Source of the DNA: Pholis gunnellus
Lineage: Eukaryota; Chordata; Actinopteri; Perciformes; Pholidae
Assembly: GCA_910591455.2 (NCBI GenBank)
Contig: OU342809.1
Span: 10,867,815-10,931,814, forward strand
Reading direction: 5' to 3'
Length of the DNA: 64,000 nt
Positions 31,301-43,400 of this stretch are shown here, piece after piece. Position 1 is the stretch's first letter. Each line of letters begins with the position of its first letter. The notes beneath the pieces are model-generated. The model was given only the letters and a program-made list of their open reading frames with translations, was not told the origin of the DNA and made no database searches. Position numbers and translations under genes: made by a program.

Positions 31301-32860
31301 AATTCTGGGCTAATTTAGCTCCACTGGGTTATGTGCTGCACGGTGATGATAGCTAGACTATTTATGAGCGTAGAGGGAACCTATCATTTTCCACTAAAAT
31401 TATAATAATACACTGCTCTCCGTTCCTGCAGTCAACACACCCCGTCGGACACTGTGCCAGCTCATGCTCCATTATATCAGCTTGCAAATTAAATAACAAC
31501 CGTCAACATACTTTTGTCATTATACACCTGACAACTAATTATAACTCATAAAAAGCACCTGGAAATAAAAAAGAAAGTAGTAATTTAATAAATGAGCGCT
31601 TCGCCCTTTGACTCACATAGTTGAAATGCATGGGAGGAAAGCCTAGAAAAACCTCAGATTAACTGTGCCAAGTGTGTGTAAGTGTGCATCAGGCGAGGCA
31701 AAAAGCTGTCAGGAAACTCCCCCCCCCCCCCCCCTCATTACTCCTCTCGTCTTCACCCTCTCCTCCCAGTCCAAACCGCTCTCTTCTTCTCCTCCAGTGG
31801 ACTAGCAGGAGGTCAGCAACAGGCCAATCCCCGGCAGCCCCAGAAGGGAGCTGCTGTCAACAAGCAACATGGATAGTTTGAACACCGAGGGCAACGCTGT
31901 GGCGCTCTGAGGTCAGGAGGAATCACTCAACCAAGAACTGACCAACAGCACAGTTGGAAGAGATGTAACTGTCATGGTTCAGGCCTCCTAATGAGCTATC
32001 ACCATTACATTCCTACAAAATTGAAGTATGCTACTGCTTTTCCTGTTAAGGATTTGATTTAGAAAAGGCAGGTTTTTACAAAACTGCAGTGTACTTTACT
32101 CTATTTCAATAACTTGTAAATTCTAGTAAAGTAGAATCCATAGTGTATCAGAAAGAATGTTGTTACAAGTGCATCATACACAGTCTATTAAACGGTCCTG
32201 CAATAAACCTATAATGTTCTGTTTATTTTAGCCTTTTTGTGTTATGTTGTATTGAGAAGTGTTTCTAGTATTTAGTCTACCTTTTAATATAAATGGGATG
32301 ATTATTTAACTAAATGTTACCATGTAGATAGGATGTATACCAGGGCTGTTGTATTAGACTGAAATAGTGTAAACCAGGTGCACCTTAGCAGCGGAGTGTA
32401 GCTTCTACTCCTCTTTGCTCACAGCTCGACTTCTGATTTCTCAGCTAAGTCTGCCCTCTGCAGGTTAAAACATGACAACTTGGTTAAATCTATCTCAAGC
32501 AGAAACTAAAAGAAAACTGTATACGAACAGTCAAAGGCCACTTATTTCAGTTTCAAATCAAGTTTTGGATCAAAATTACATTTGTTATGTTGCTGAACTG
32601 TAAAACACATGTTTCACCAACAACTGTTGACATTGTCCCCTCCATAGAGATTACCTCCACGCACTCTTGCTTCGTCGAACCGTCCAAAACATCTAAAGAT
32701 TAGGTATGAATTACTAACCTAATGGTGGATTATTCAAATTTGGAGAAATTTACAGCATCAGAATAACATATCCCCCTTTTTACTCTACCTTAAGATATGA
32801 TTCTTTCTCTACTTCTTGGCCTTTTTCTCCTCTACCATCAATAAAATATTGCACTACTTT
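28336..32860. other. Gene desert
   Basis: No gene recognised. Poly-C runs sit at 30765-30778 and 31719-31734. A CTCF-like motif (minus, 13/14) lies at 32451-32464. The segment 31,200-31,600 is AT-rich and repeat-free, a candidate non-coding element. Confidence 0.4.
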
Positions 32861-33132
32861 AGGGGAGCAGGGTTGTCCTTCAATCAGAGGATCGGCGGTT
32901 GGATCCCGTGCTTTGCTAGTCGCATGTCGATGTGTCCTTGAGCCAGACACGTAGCTGTGCCTACGGTGTGTGGATGTGAATGTTAGTTAGTCCTGATGGC
33001 AGGTGGATAGTAACCCCTGCCATCAGTGTATGAATGGGTGTGAATGGGTGAATGACGATATGTAGTCTGCAAGTGCTTTGAGTGGTCGTGAAGACTAGAA
33101 AAAGCATTATACAAGTACAGTCTATTTACCAT
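32861..33132 (+). mobile_element. tRNA-derived SINE
   Basis: The 5' part has a tRNA-like internal promoter with a B-box-like 'ggcggttggatcccg'. Then come 'gatgtgtccttgagccagac' and 'tgtgtgaatgggtg'-type blocks. The 3' tail 'gctttgagtggtcgtgaaga' leads to 'acaagtacagtctatttacc'. This is the structure of a widespread fish SINE. The copy is full length but mutated (B box GGTTGGATCCC rather than GGTTCGAACCC). No functional tRNA folds from it. Confidence 0.8.
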
Positions 33133-34139
33133 ATATGTATATAACACACAGTAAAACTTATTTATCAGATGTAGTTATTACAATGGGAAGCCTTTCGTGT
33201 TCGTTGTGTCTCATTATGTTAGTTTTTTACCATTTTCTTCTTTACATTGCATTAAATGACTCCACCTGTATAATAAGTTATGTAATATTAGATTTCTATG
33301 CCATGTGTTGTGAGAGCCTCCTGATGAATGCGAGTGTGCGCATGATGCTTCCTGAGATGAAAGCCTTTTTCTTCAACCATGAGGCTGCAAAATCCAAGAA
33401 AGAGGATCAGACCCTCTCAAGAGGTGTCAGAGGTTAAATGACACCTCTACACTGCATTTATTTTGTGAAGGAGGCTTTCGGAAATGTCTTATCAGAAAAT
33501 CTGAACGAACATAGAGACAAATCTACAGCGCAGAGGCGCAATCATACCCAGACCCTCAGACGTGGATCAAAGCTGTGGGGAGACGCGGGGGAATAGCAGA
33601 TGAAAGAGGTACGCATTAAGCTGTTTACTAAGGTGACATGAAAAGGTGTTTTAGCTCAGCTTTCAGCCTAATGAGGGAGAGAGACTGAGGGTTATCTTAT
33701 TAGATGTTCAGAGCTGCCGGTTCGCAGCCTTTTACATCCCCTCTCAACATCAAAAGAAAGCTCAATTTTCTGGCAAGGTGAAGTCTAATAATAGCGAGGT
33801 CCCTGTAGATTAAATTAACATTTCATTATTTCATTGACGGGCTCACTTATACCCGGGCGCTAACTAGCTGAGGTGAGGTCTCAACTCTCGCACTTAGTGG
33901 TGTGTATTGTGACTCAAGGACACTAATTACCAACCTGGGGGCCAGCGCCCCAACAAGGGGTCATAAGACAAACTTGAGGGGACTTCAAATGATACACAGA
34001 GGAGAAAAGCAGAAAAACTAAATATTTCTGCTGCACATACCGTCCTCTGCTCCTCGCGGGCGTAGCAGTGTTAGTGTAGTGGTGATGTTGGTCAGTGGAC
34101 CAGACTGAAAAATCTCTTTCATGTTCTCTGGAGGTCAAA
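33133..34139. other. Gene desert
   Basis: No gene, repeat or RNA recognised. Confidence 0.5.
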
Positions 34140-34575
34140 CGCTACAGACTTTATTGATCTTCTGACTTTTCCTGTACACCCACCATGAGGTTGAACTTTG
34201 TGGTTTTCAATGAAATGTCAACTACTATTGGATGTATTTTCATAGAAATTTACAAACATTCATCTTCCCCTAAGAATGAATTAACCTTGTGGGATCCCCT
34301 GGTTTTCACACTATAGCCCCACCAGGAGGCCAACATGTTGATTTACTCCATATGACCAAATATTTGCAAAACTAATGACATTCCTACCTCAGTTGGAGGC
34401 CAACTTTGTGTTTAGTGCTCAACACCGAATCTTAGCATGCTAGCATGCTAAACTAAACTGATCATTTTACCTCCTAATAATCAGCATGTTAGCATATTAA
34501 CAGTAGCATTTAGCTCAAAGTACCTCAGAGTCTGACTACAGCCTCACAGAACAACTTCCATAACAGTAGACTCTA
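34140..34575 (+). repeat. Teleost 'accatgaggttga ... gcatgctaa' repeat
   Basis: Ordered hallmarks: 'caccatgaggttgaactttg', 'caactactattggatgtatt', 'caaaactaatgacattccta', 'tagcatgctagcatgctaaa', 'cagcatgttagcatattaac' and 'agcatttagctcaaagtacc'. A widely dispersed fish non-autonomous repeat, here moderately diverged. A fragment of the same family is at 46.8 kb. Confidence 0.75.
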
Positions 34576-34824
34576 AACTGGACATAACCAACAACCATAG
34601 AAGAGAGGTTTCAAGTAGGTCGCAAGCACACAATGTTGGGATACTGTTAACTTATTTGAAACAGAAAACAAAAAAGTACAAAATCAATTCTTACTTATTC
34701 TCCCAAAAATACTTACTAATTAATTTCTTTGTCTGATCATATAATTCCAATGATACAAACAAAGATAATGCCTGAGAGAGTTCAGGCCAGCCTATCTAAT
34801 TAGTATAAAAGGACAACGCTCTGG

Positions 34825-35157
34825 GGCAGAGTGGAGGTAAAAGTAGTGATACCAAAGTGCAAAATAATCTACTACAAGCCACAAAACTATCTGAAGTCTC
34901 CTCAATTTCTTGAAATTGAATCCCAGATATTGATAGTTAAAAAGAGAGACATTTTATGAATGAACACATTTTATATTAAGGAAGTTACTGATTATCACAA
35001 ACTATAGTATCACTTGTTACATTTTCATTTTCAACCTAATACTACAGCTGTCAAATGAATGCAAGTACAATATTTGCCCCTAAAATGTGGTTGAGCAGAA
35101 GTATAAAGAAGCATACAGCGTAAATATAAATGTACTTGGTAACTTTCCACCACTGCT
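34825..35157. repeat. Fragment of the 'aagtacttac' repeat family
   Basis: Starts 'agagtggaggtaaaagtag' and ends 'acttggtaactttccaccac', with 'gagcagaagtataaagaagc' before the end. Same family as 2.2-3.2 kb. Confidence 0.6.
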
Positions 35158-36001
35158 CTGTGGTGGTTCCTGTTCCAGCTGAGAGCATGGCTCACCACAC
35201 ACGATAAACCCAGAGTGTAAATTGAGCAAAGGCCCCAGCATGCTCTGAAGCCTCCGCGATTTCTTCGTTTCCCACTGAGTCAAGATCCTGTGTGCAAAAC
35301 CACTACTACGCTGCATTGAAACCAGATGGATCAAACAGTCCTTCCCCTTTATTTGGACTGCTCTCTGTTATTGGAAAGAATTTCAGTAAGAATTACCAAA
35401 TCTGGCCGCCTTTCAGGAAAACAAATGGACACAGATGTAGTTTTCCATTTTACAGGCTGTTTATGTCTTGCAAATTCCTTTTCCAGAAGAGCGGGGTATG
35501 TTCTTTCATGTTTTAATGGCTCAGAGTGACCGCAGCCCTTTGTGGCAAATGCACTTTTCCAATACTAATGACATATAGTCACACAAGGCTCTGGCAGCAG
35601 TGTGCTACAGAGGCTGCATGCCCACTGTGTAATTAGTCTACCACTAACTCCTAGTCTGGGGAAACATTCACAACCACATTAAACACGGACGGTTTTTCAC
35701 CTCAGAGAGTCTGAAGCGGATGGATACGCTCTGGAGGAATCATGTAGAGAAAAATGACTTTCATCAGTCAGTTAAACTGATCACATTTGTTGTCTAATGG
35801 GAGGGGGGGGTGTATCTCAGCAGAAGACGAGAGGGATTGGATGACAATCTTTTTATTGGAGTGTCTCTTATGTGTTCCTGATAATAATAATCAAAGGAGC
35901 CAATACTGTCAGGTCCCATCACCTCACAGAAATACCACCATGGTCCCATCAAATGGGTAACCAAGACACTCACACTGTCGCTTTAGTTGTTCAGTGAATT
36001 C
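35158..36001. other. Gene desert
   Basis: No gene recognised. A short poly-G run lies near 35.8 kb. Confidence 0.5.
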
Positions 36002-36015
36002 CTGCCATCTGGTGG
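36002..36015 (-). promoter_or_regulatory. CTCF-like motif (14/14)
   Basis: The minus strand reads CCACCAGATGGCAG, a full match to CCASYAGRKGGCRS, preceded by 'tagc' as in the extended vertebrate CTCF consensus. It sits in the desert about 4 kb from the morf4l1 3' end. Binding is inferred. Confidence 0.5.
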
Positions 36016-36329
36016 CTATCACACAATATTACACCAAATCAAACAGTTTTCAGTGGTGGAAAAAGCTTTCACTTCAAACTGCTATCATTTATATTTTTAT
36101 CAAATTATATTGTGAAAACGTGACAATGCAAAAGAGCTCACTCGTAGTGATGAACCTCCAGAGAATTATCATGAATCTGACCCTCCGCTCGGCTTTATGG
36201 AGGTTTAACTGAGTTCAGGGCCGCAGCTTTACTCACTCTCACGGCTCTCTGTGTTTTCGGCCACAGAAAGGCAAATCTATTTAAGCCCACTACAGCAACG
36301 TTACCCGCTCAACACCAAACAGACACACG

Positions 36330-36640
36330 GTTACGTTAGCGACTAGTCAGTGAAGATAGTTGAGAGTTAAGCGTTAGCTGCTCATGAGACAGATATTTCT
36401 CTTCGGAGCTGGCGGAGAACAAAAGCAGAGCTAAAAGAGAGGGAATGTTGGACTTCCATTCAACGGTTGGCCGGAACCTTGACTCCAAATGACTGATAGT
36501 TCCTCCTTAACTGCTGGGTGTAAATAAACACCTGTTTAATATCAAGCTCTTAATATGAACTTAAAAGCTGATGTCAGTATTGTGTTCAAAGGTTTTGACA
36601 TTTTGGAAAATATACTTATTTAAAGTTATTCAAGAGTTAT
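36330..36640 (+). repeat. Teleost 'gcatttagcagctaaagag' repeat, copy 2
   Basis: Carries 'gagacagatatttctcttcg', 'acaaaagcagagctaaaaga' and 'gactccaaatgactgatagt', then 'acattttggaaaatatactt'. These blocks match copy 1 at 28.0 kb in order. Confidence 0.65.
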
Positions 36641-36908
36641 GTAACAGACAATTTTCTGGTCAGACCAGTTTCCTGGCAACCAGCGGAATCTCCAAATATA
36701 TATATTGGCAGCTAATTTGGCACATATTTTACTGTCATTTATACACGTTTGTACTGATTGACCTAACAAGATATGAAATGTTAATTGGAGAGCTTTGGAG
36801 GTGCTGCTAAATGGATTTTTGCTACCTGCTGACAGACTTAAGGTGCCTGTTTAGCCATTTCCAGTCTTAATGCTTTTAAAATGCTGCTTCACTCTGAAAT
36901 GTAACACT

Positions 36909-37008
36909 ATGAGTAGAAGTATAAAGTAGGCCTAGTCTAAAATGGAGAAACGTATGTAAAATACCTTAAAATTTAAGAGTATTTGAATGAATGCACTTTC
37001 CACCACTG
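36909..37008. repeat. Terminal fragment of the 'aagtacttac' repeat family
   Basis: 'gagtagaagtataaagtagg' to 'atgcactttccaccactg', the same terminal arrangement as the copies at 3.2 and 35.1 kb. Confidence 0.55.
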
Positions 37009-40000
37009 ATTTTTATATTAGAGCAAAAGCTTATTTGCCTTAATATATAAAACAGAGCCACATAAACGCTAAAATATGCTGTTAAATCCTACAATCGTCC
37101 CCAAAGAGCAATGAACTCAGGGCATTTCTGATCCCTGATCCAAGCGGTTCCTGCAGCCCTGTCTGAAGTGTGTCGTTTGGTTGGCGGACCAGCACAGACA
37201 AATGTGGAGGGAAACCTGCTGAAACCATCACTCAAGACGTGAACCAGCCTCATTAGCCGTGGCTGTATCATGCATAGGTCTCTCTCATCTATGGGGTAAT
37301 GAAAGCACTAAGGCTCTGTGTCACCAGGGTCACATGAAGGCCCTGACACCAGAGGAAGGCCTCTTGGTGACCCTGCATGCAACGCCATGTGTAAAGTGTT
37401 AATCGCAGCAGTAATGGAGCCAAGAAAGGAGCAGGCACCGAGGTGTCTCCCTGAACGGAACTGCAGAGGAGTCCTGTGTGCGCGTCAGTCTTTCTGATGG
37501 GCTGTTAAAAGCCATCAGGGCGCTGTGATCTGAGAACACACTCCAGTGAAAACATATGGTCCCGGTTAAGGCCAGGGGAAATTGGATTAAAGAAATTCTT
37601 CTTGAAAACGGTCTGAATTGTTCTTGCCATAACAACTGTGAGCAGCTGACACAGACAAAACCACAAATCAGTCTGAAACTAATATTATGCTTCTCTTTTC
37701 ATGTCAAGCAAGTCACAACAGTGGAAGGGGAATTCTGCTGAACACATTAAAGTCCAGAGAGGTGAGGACGAGGAGGAAGGGGGCTGAGGCCTGGTTTCAA
37801 TAGCCTATTACATTTCTTTCCTCGCCAAAATACTCTTGACTGCACCACATGCTTTCCATCACCGGGATGTTATTCCATCACGAGCAGCAGGAGAACCTGG
37901 TTTGATGATTCCAAACCATCAGAGCAGGAAAATAATCTCAGACAATTTAAGAGGCAAAAGCTCACAGGTATTTTTGGAAGTTTGAGCACATTCTTCACTT
38001 TGCTTGAAATTATGTTAACAAGGTTGGAATAATAAAAGCTTTCAGGCAGAACTTCAGCACAGGCCTGAGAACGTTTCTGTTCAGGGATTAAATTAAGACC
38101 ACCTGTCCAATTCATAGGAAGTCATCAGTTTTGTCACTTAAAACAAATAGGATGGTGTCTTTGCTGAAGTCACGAAGCCACATTTTGAAATAGTGCAGGC
38201 TGCAGTCAGTGTATGGATGCTATTCAAACACCCCATGTGAACTAAACAAACCAGATAGAGCAGGGACATGAATATACAATGTAAGAGACTAATCAAGTAC
38301 CTGTTAATCCCAGCGGAGCCATGATAGATCGGATGAACGGGCCGACAGCAGGACAGTAAGAAAGATCTTCACGTAAAACTACTTTGAAAACAGTGATTTC
38401 AAAATACATGTCAATGCTCAATGTCTCACAGGTGTTCCCACTTAAGTTGCCTGATCGGACTTTCATGGTTTTACAGTGGAGGTGCCCCGCCTGGCCTGAA
38501 ATAAAAAGCGCAGCAATAACATCAGGGACCAGTTTCACAAAGATAGACTTTAACTACGGCTTAGATCCAACTAAAGGTCCGACTTCAGACAGACGCCTAA
38601 ATTCATCTGTTGCACAAATCTATCCCAGCCCAACAGCAGAAAGAGACCACAATGTGGTATTTGACACACCTGGGTTCACCTCCTCAAAGTGTTTTCACCT
38701 GATTAGACCTCCTGTCTAGTCTGTCTCCTGCTGGTTTAATGACCTCATGTAACTCACAACATGACAATGCTCAATTTCAATTCTTACACCTTATACTTAT
38801 ACCTGTGTGGCTACGGGCCTTTACATATGTGTACTGAAAACAGGATAATCAAATCATTATTTTATATGTTTGTACTTAATCCGACTTTACTCTTTTAATA
38901 AAGTTGTGGTTAGAAAATTAAGCCGGAAAAAAAGCAAATTAAATGAGGCCAAAGCTCGCTCCAAAACGAGAACGAATCCTTGGTTTTTCTCCCGCTGGCC
39001 AGCACCCCAATAGTCTTGCAGAGCCAGACCCATCTACAGCGCTGTGTCAGCCTCACTGCACACATCATCATCATCTGGATAAGGGTAAAGAAACACTCCG
39101 GCATGCTCCTTGTTAAATAGATTGCACAGATAACTGAATGGGAGGAGACTGCTGGCTGAAATCAGTGGCCAGTCTAATACTTAGACCACCTCCAGTGAGT
39201 CAGAGTGCTTTAACGTGGTCAGGGTACCTTGGTTAGAGTCACAGCCGTGCTCTTCTGGTGTCTTAAGCCAGGGAGGAGGGGCCGACTTTACATGAGTTTA
39301 CAAACAACTTACAAATCCTCTCATTCAGCCTTTTAAAGCAGAATCTCCAGCACACAGACTGCTTAGGTGTCTTCAAGTGTTAAAAAAACAAATGATCCAC
39401 TTCTATGAGTTTGACCTGTTGACCCGACTTTGAGAAACTGTTTGTAAGGGATTCTAACCATCTATTCACATACATCTAAGACTTACTGTTGTACATCGGT
39501 CCAATTATGTTTGAACCATGTAATTGGCATTTATTACATTTTGATATTTATCCAATTTTCAAAAGGTTTTAACATTTGAGAGACATTTTAACTCTATTGG
39601 CCATTTTCAGTTAAGCTTGTTTTTCATATTCAATTAGAATGTAATGCAAAAGTAAGCAGGCAATAAGCAGAAAGCATTTAGCTAATGTTTCTCATAGATA
39701 TCAGTTCCTCTTGGAGTGATATGAAACTACCACTAAACATATGCAGACTTAATTACTACGTGTACAGTTGCAAACTGACAATTTTAGTTTACGGATAGTC
39801 AAAGCAATAAACACAACGTACACTTGTCTAAATCTATTTGATCCATTACGTATTTTCAAGAGATTAGAGCATTTAAGACGAGACAATATGCTCACATTAG
39901 GAGGATGTACTGCCGTCAGTAACACCAATAACAAGAAGAAGAAGAAGAAATGTAATTCTCCCCGGAGATGAAGAGACGGACAATACATTACTGTAAATAA

Positions 40001-40035
40001 ACTATCTTACATTTGGTTCCAATCAGAGATGCGCC
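37009..40035. other. Intergenic up to the morf4l1 3' end
   Basis: No gene, RNA or repeat family recognised. Marks the right end of the 40-kb desert. Confidence 0.5.
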
Positions 40036-40438
40036 AACAACTTGAGAATGAGGTTTTTATTAGAAAATGATGACAGCCTACAAGACAAATTTAGCCAGCA
40101 TCTGAACCAAGACAGGAAACAAAAAAAATAATCATGATGAAATTCCTTTTCAAAAGATCTTGGTAAACCACCGGACAAAACAAGTATCATAGAAACTAAA
40201 AAGTGGTACTCAAAAACATACCAATACAGGAAGAGCGTACTCAGCAGCTTTCCACATGAAAGAAAATGAATTTGTCCAGGGATTAGTGTGACACCTTTGT
40301 CTTCCTTAATAAATCAACGGATCTCGCACAATCAGTTCTCCGAAGGCTTTTCTGTGAAATCACATCCTTTCGACAGGTAACGAACGTTGTCTCCAAACTT
40401 CAACACACAAAGGCTTCAGATCCGGAAATAAAAAAACC
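40036..40438 (-). other. morf4l1: morf4l1 3' untranslated region with poly(A) signal
   Basis: Sequence directly downstream of the TAA stop. A canonical AATAAA on the minus strand lies at 40061-40056, so the transcript end is placed 15-25 bases beyond it. No coding signal is present here. The exact end is inferred from the signal alone. Confidence 0.6.
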
Positions 40439-43400
40439 TTAAACTGCCTTGCGGTGGTACTCTGGAGGGGCAACTTCATAGTCACTTGCATTGAAGAGCG
40501 ATGCAGAGTTCTTTACAAGATACCTGGAAGGGAAGTTGCATTGCATTCATTACTGCTGCAGATGAATCACTACGAGCCTCATTAATGACAGCTTTGTGAA
40601 TACTCACTTGAGGAAGTCTTGTAGATAACTGAGCAGCAGTGCAAGGCTCTTCTCATCCAGAGGAGTGTACGCCAGCATAGCTCCAATTCTCACTTTGAAA
40701 ACCAAACAAAGGCAGAAGTTTACACACAACGTGGCCTCAAACCTCGTCTTCATTAAGAATAGAAAACATTTCAATAACTCCACTCATCCTCAAGGAGGCC
40801 ACTCGAGTGATTAAAACACAGAACACGGGTCATAGTGGTGGATGCAGATGAATACCGACGTGCACGAAAAAGGTAGTTAAAAGAAACAGGCTGCACTCTT
40901 ATTTCTAGCATCTATGAACAGTATTTAGTTTTCTCAATAAACCAGAGGAGAATAGAACAGCAGGGATTTTAAAGTCTGTTAGCAAACTTGGTGTTTTATG
41001 CTAACACTATAGCAGCTACAAATGTATTCAATGTTTTTGTTTTTTGTACATGTGAGGAGCAACACATGCATTCTTTCTTCTTACCATAGCCCGACCTACA
41101 GTACAGTACCGTAGTATTTTGAAAAATGCTCATGTTTGTTTATTATTTGTGTTGTTTAGCTTCCTTTAATGCACACCATTTCCCATAAGTCTGAGATAAA
41201 CATTGTGGCTCAACAAATGAGGTGAGTCCATTGGTGATTAAATACCATATTTAGCAAATTCTACTTTTACTGGGATTACTTCTATAGTCAGACTGCTACA
41301 GATGGTTTAAGTAGCAATGCATTAAAGCTGCTCTTCTCAAAGCTAAAACGATTACTACAGCCGGGTAATGTTTTTACCAAAGAGTCTAAGTAGGTGAGGG
41401 GCGCCGTAGATCTGAGACATGGATGTATCTGGGTGGTTGGCCAGGATGTCTGCGTACTGCGGCCTCTCAAATTTGTAGAGAAGTTGCGTCCCAAGCATGA
41501 CACTGAAATATTCCCGGATACCAGCAACCACCTCGTTCACAGCAAACTCCCTGAGGGGTGAAGGAAGAACAAGTTGTTTCTCTTTGACACAGAGAGCAAA
41601 CCAGCAGCAACTCATGTCACAGAAAAAGAAATGACAAGTAATGTGTATTTTTACTTGCTGTCAGAGTTTCCTCTTGATTTCTTGTAGTTTGCATAATCTT
41701 CAAGCACTGCGTCAACGTTCTTTTTGGCAGGTAGGTGGAAAAGCTGAAGGCATAAAAGAAAAGGACAAAAAGAAACAGATAAATACGTTTGGAAACGTCA
41801 TCAGGGTTCCTTTGGAAGACCCAGTTCATATTTCTATTTTATGTTCCCGTTGTTGTGTATCTGGACATGCTGCAGATCTTTTTTTGTTTTTAGGGAAATC
41901 AGCTCTTTAGGATCATGAGTTAAAACACATTGAGTTAAGACTGTGGTTTTTTTGTAATTGCTCATGTGCATAGACTATAAATAAGCTCATGTCATGTACA
42001 GAAACCCTGTGATGTTTTTCATATCCTGGAATAGATGAAGTTATTGTGATGATATATCAGCTGTGTCTTGAGAGCGAGATATCGTAAATCATATAAAAAG
42101 TTGTACAAGAATGGACAAATAAAAGAATTCCAATATTGCACCAATTAAAAAACATATGCAAAAAATATGCAAAAATATGCAAAACAATTTGCAAAAATTG
42201 CTCGACCCATCTCTATCGACCTGCCTTCCCTGTATAGCGGCGTTCATGTATTTGTCTGCATTCGTCTTCCTTTTCTGTATCTGCATCATGTAAAGCTGCT
42301 TGTAACTTTGTTTTTAAAGGTGCTTTATGAATAAAAATGGAAGCCAGCACCTAGAAAAGACCCAGCTGAGGATTGAGACACTGGAAATGTACTTGGGTCT
42401 TGAGGAGCTGCAGCATTTATTCAAAGTCGAACTGAAACCTACACTGTTAGTTTACCACCACTAGACAAACATATTGTTCATGTCCTCTCTGCTCAGAGCA
42501 GAGCCTCATACACACTGCCCTGTACCGGTTTCAGACTAAATGAAATCCCGGTTAAATAGCCATTTCTTTGCTGAATTTGCACTTCTCAGTGTGGCTACAG
42601 TGCAGCTAGCTAGCAGACAGAGGATCCTCTGTTCTCAGGAAATAAAATCTGTGTTGTTGGTTCCGCTATCCGGATCTGCATGCCGTTAATGCTAATGAGA
42701 TAAATTGGTCAAATTTACGACTTCTCATGTCTTAGCATTTTTAAGACTTTTGAAAGATTGACTTAAGGCATTTTAATGGCAGTTAAGGGCTTTTTTTTAA
42801 AGAATAAACAATTCAATGCCTTTTAAGGATCTGCAGGAACCCCCGAGTTATATTGGAAATACATGTGATAATATTAATGAAGAATGCCGTGTGGATTTTA
42901 AAGGTTCTAACCTGTTTCTGCCGTGTGATCAGGTCCCAGTCATCTACAAGCCATGGTTTCAGCTCCTCTGGGATCTTTACTTTCACCTCCACTCGATTTA
43001 TGAAGGTCTCCTCCTGAGCGGACAGGAACAAATTTAAGAAAGAAGCTTTTTGGCACAACGTTTAGTTAAAGTCATTCCATCCTCCGAAACATACCTACAG
43101 AGAATTAGACTTCTGACTCAGTTACTTTCACTTCAGCTCAGTGTAAATATAGAAACATCGTTGCTATTTATGAACTTACACTTTCAACAGTTGGGTCAAC
43201 GCGTGCCCTCTTCTTTCGGGGAGGGTGGGTTGGGTCTCCTCCTGAACTCGTCCCTTCTCCTGCACCAGGAGCTGCAAGATCAGAAGAATACTCAACCGTT
43301 ATTTCATTCAGAAGAAAAAGTAAACGCCAAAGTGATTGTGACATCCTGCTATGACTCTAGTTACACACTTGTGCAAAAAAACTGCTGATTGATTTTGGAG

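Noticed and set aside
32861..32930. Possible tRNA gene from its B-box-like sequence
   Set aside because: No cloverleaf folds, the box is mutated, and a SINE body and tail follow.
38530..38720. 'agtttcacaaagatagacttt' segment as a possible repeat
   Set aside because: Resembles a fish repeat only over about 20 bases; not enough to call.
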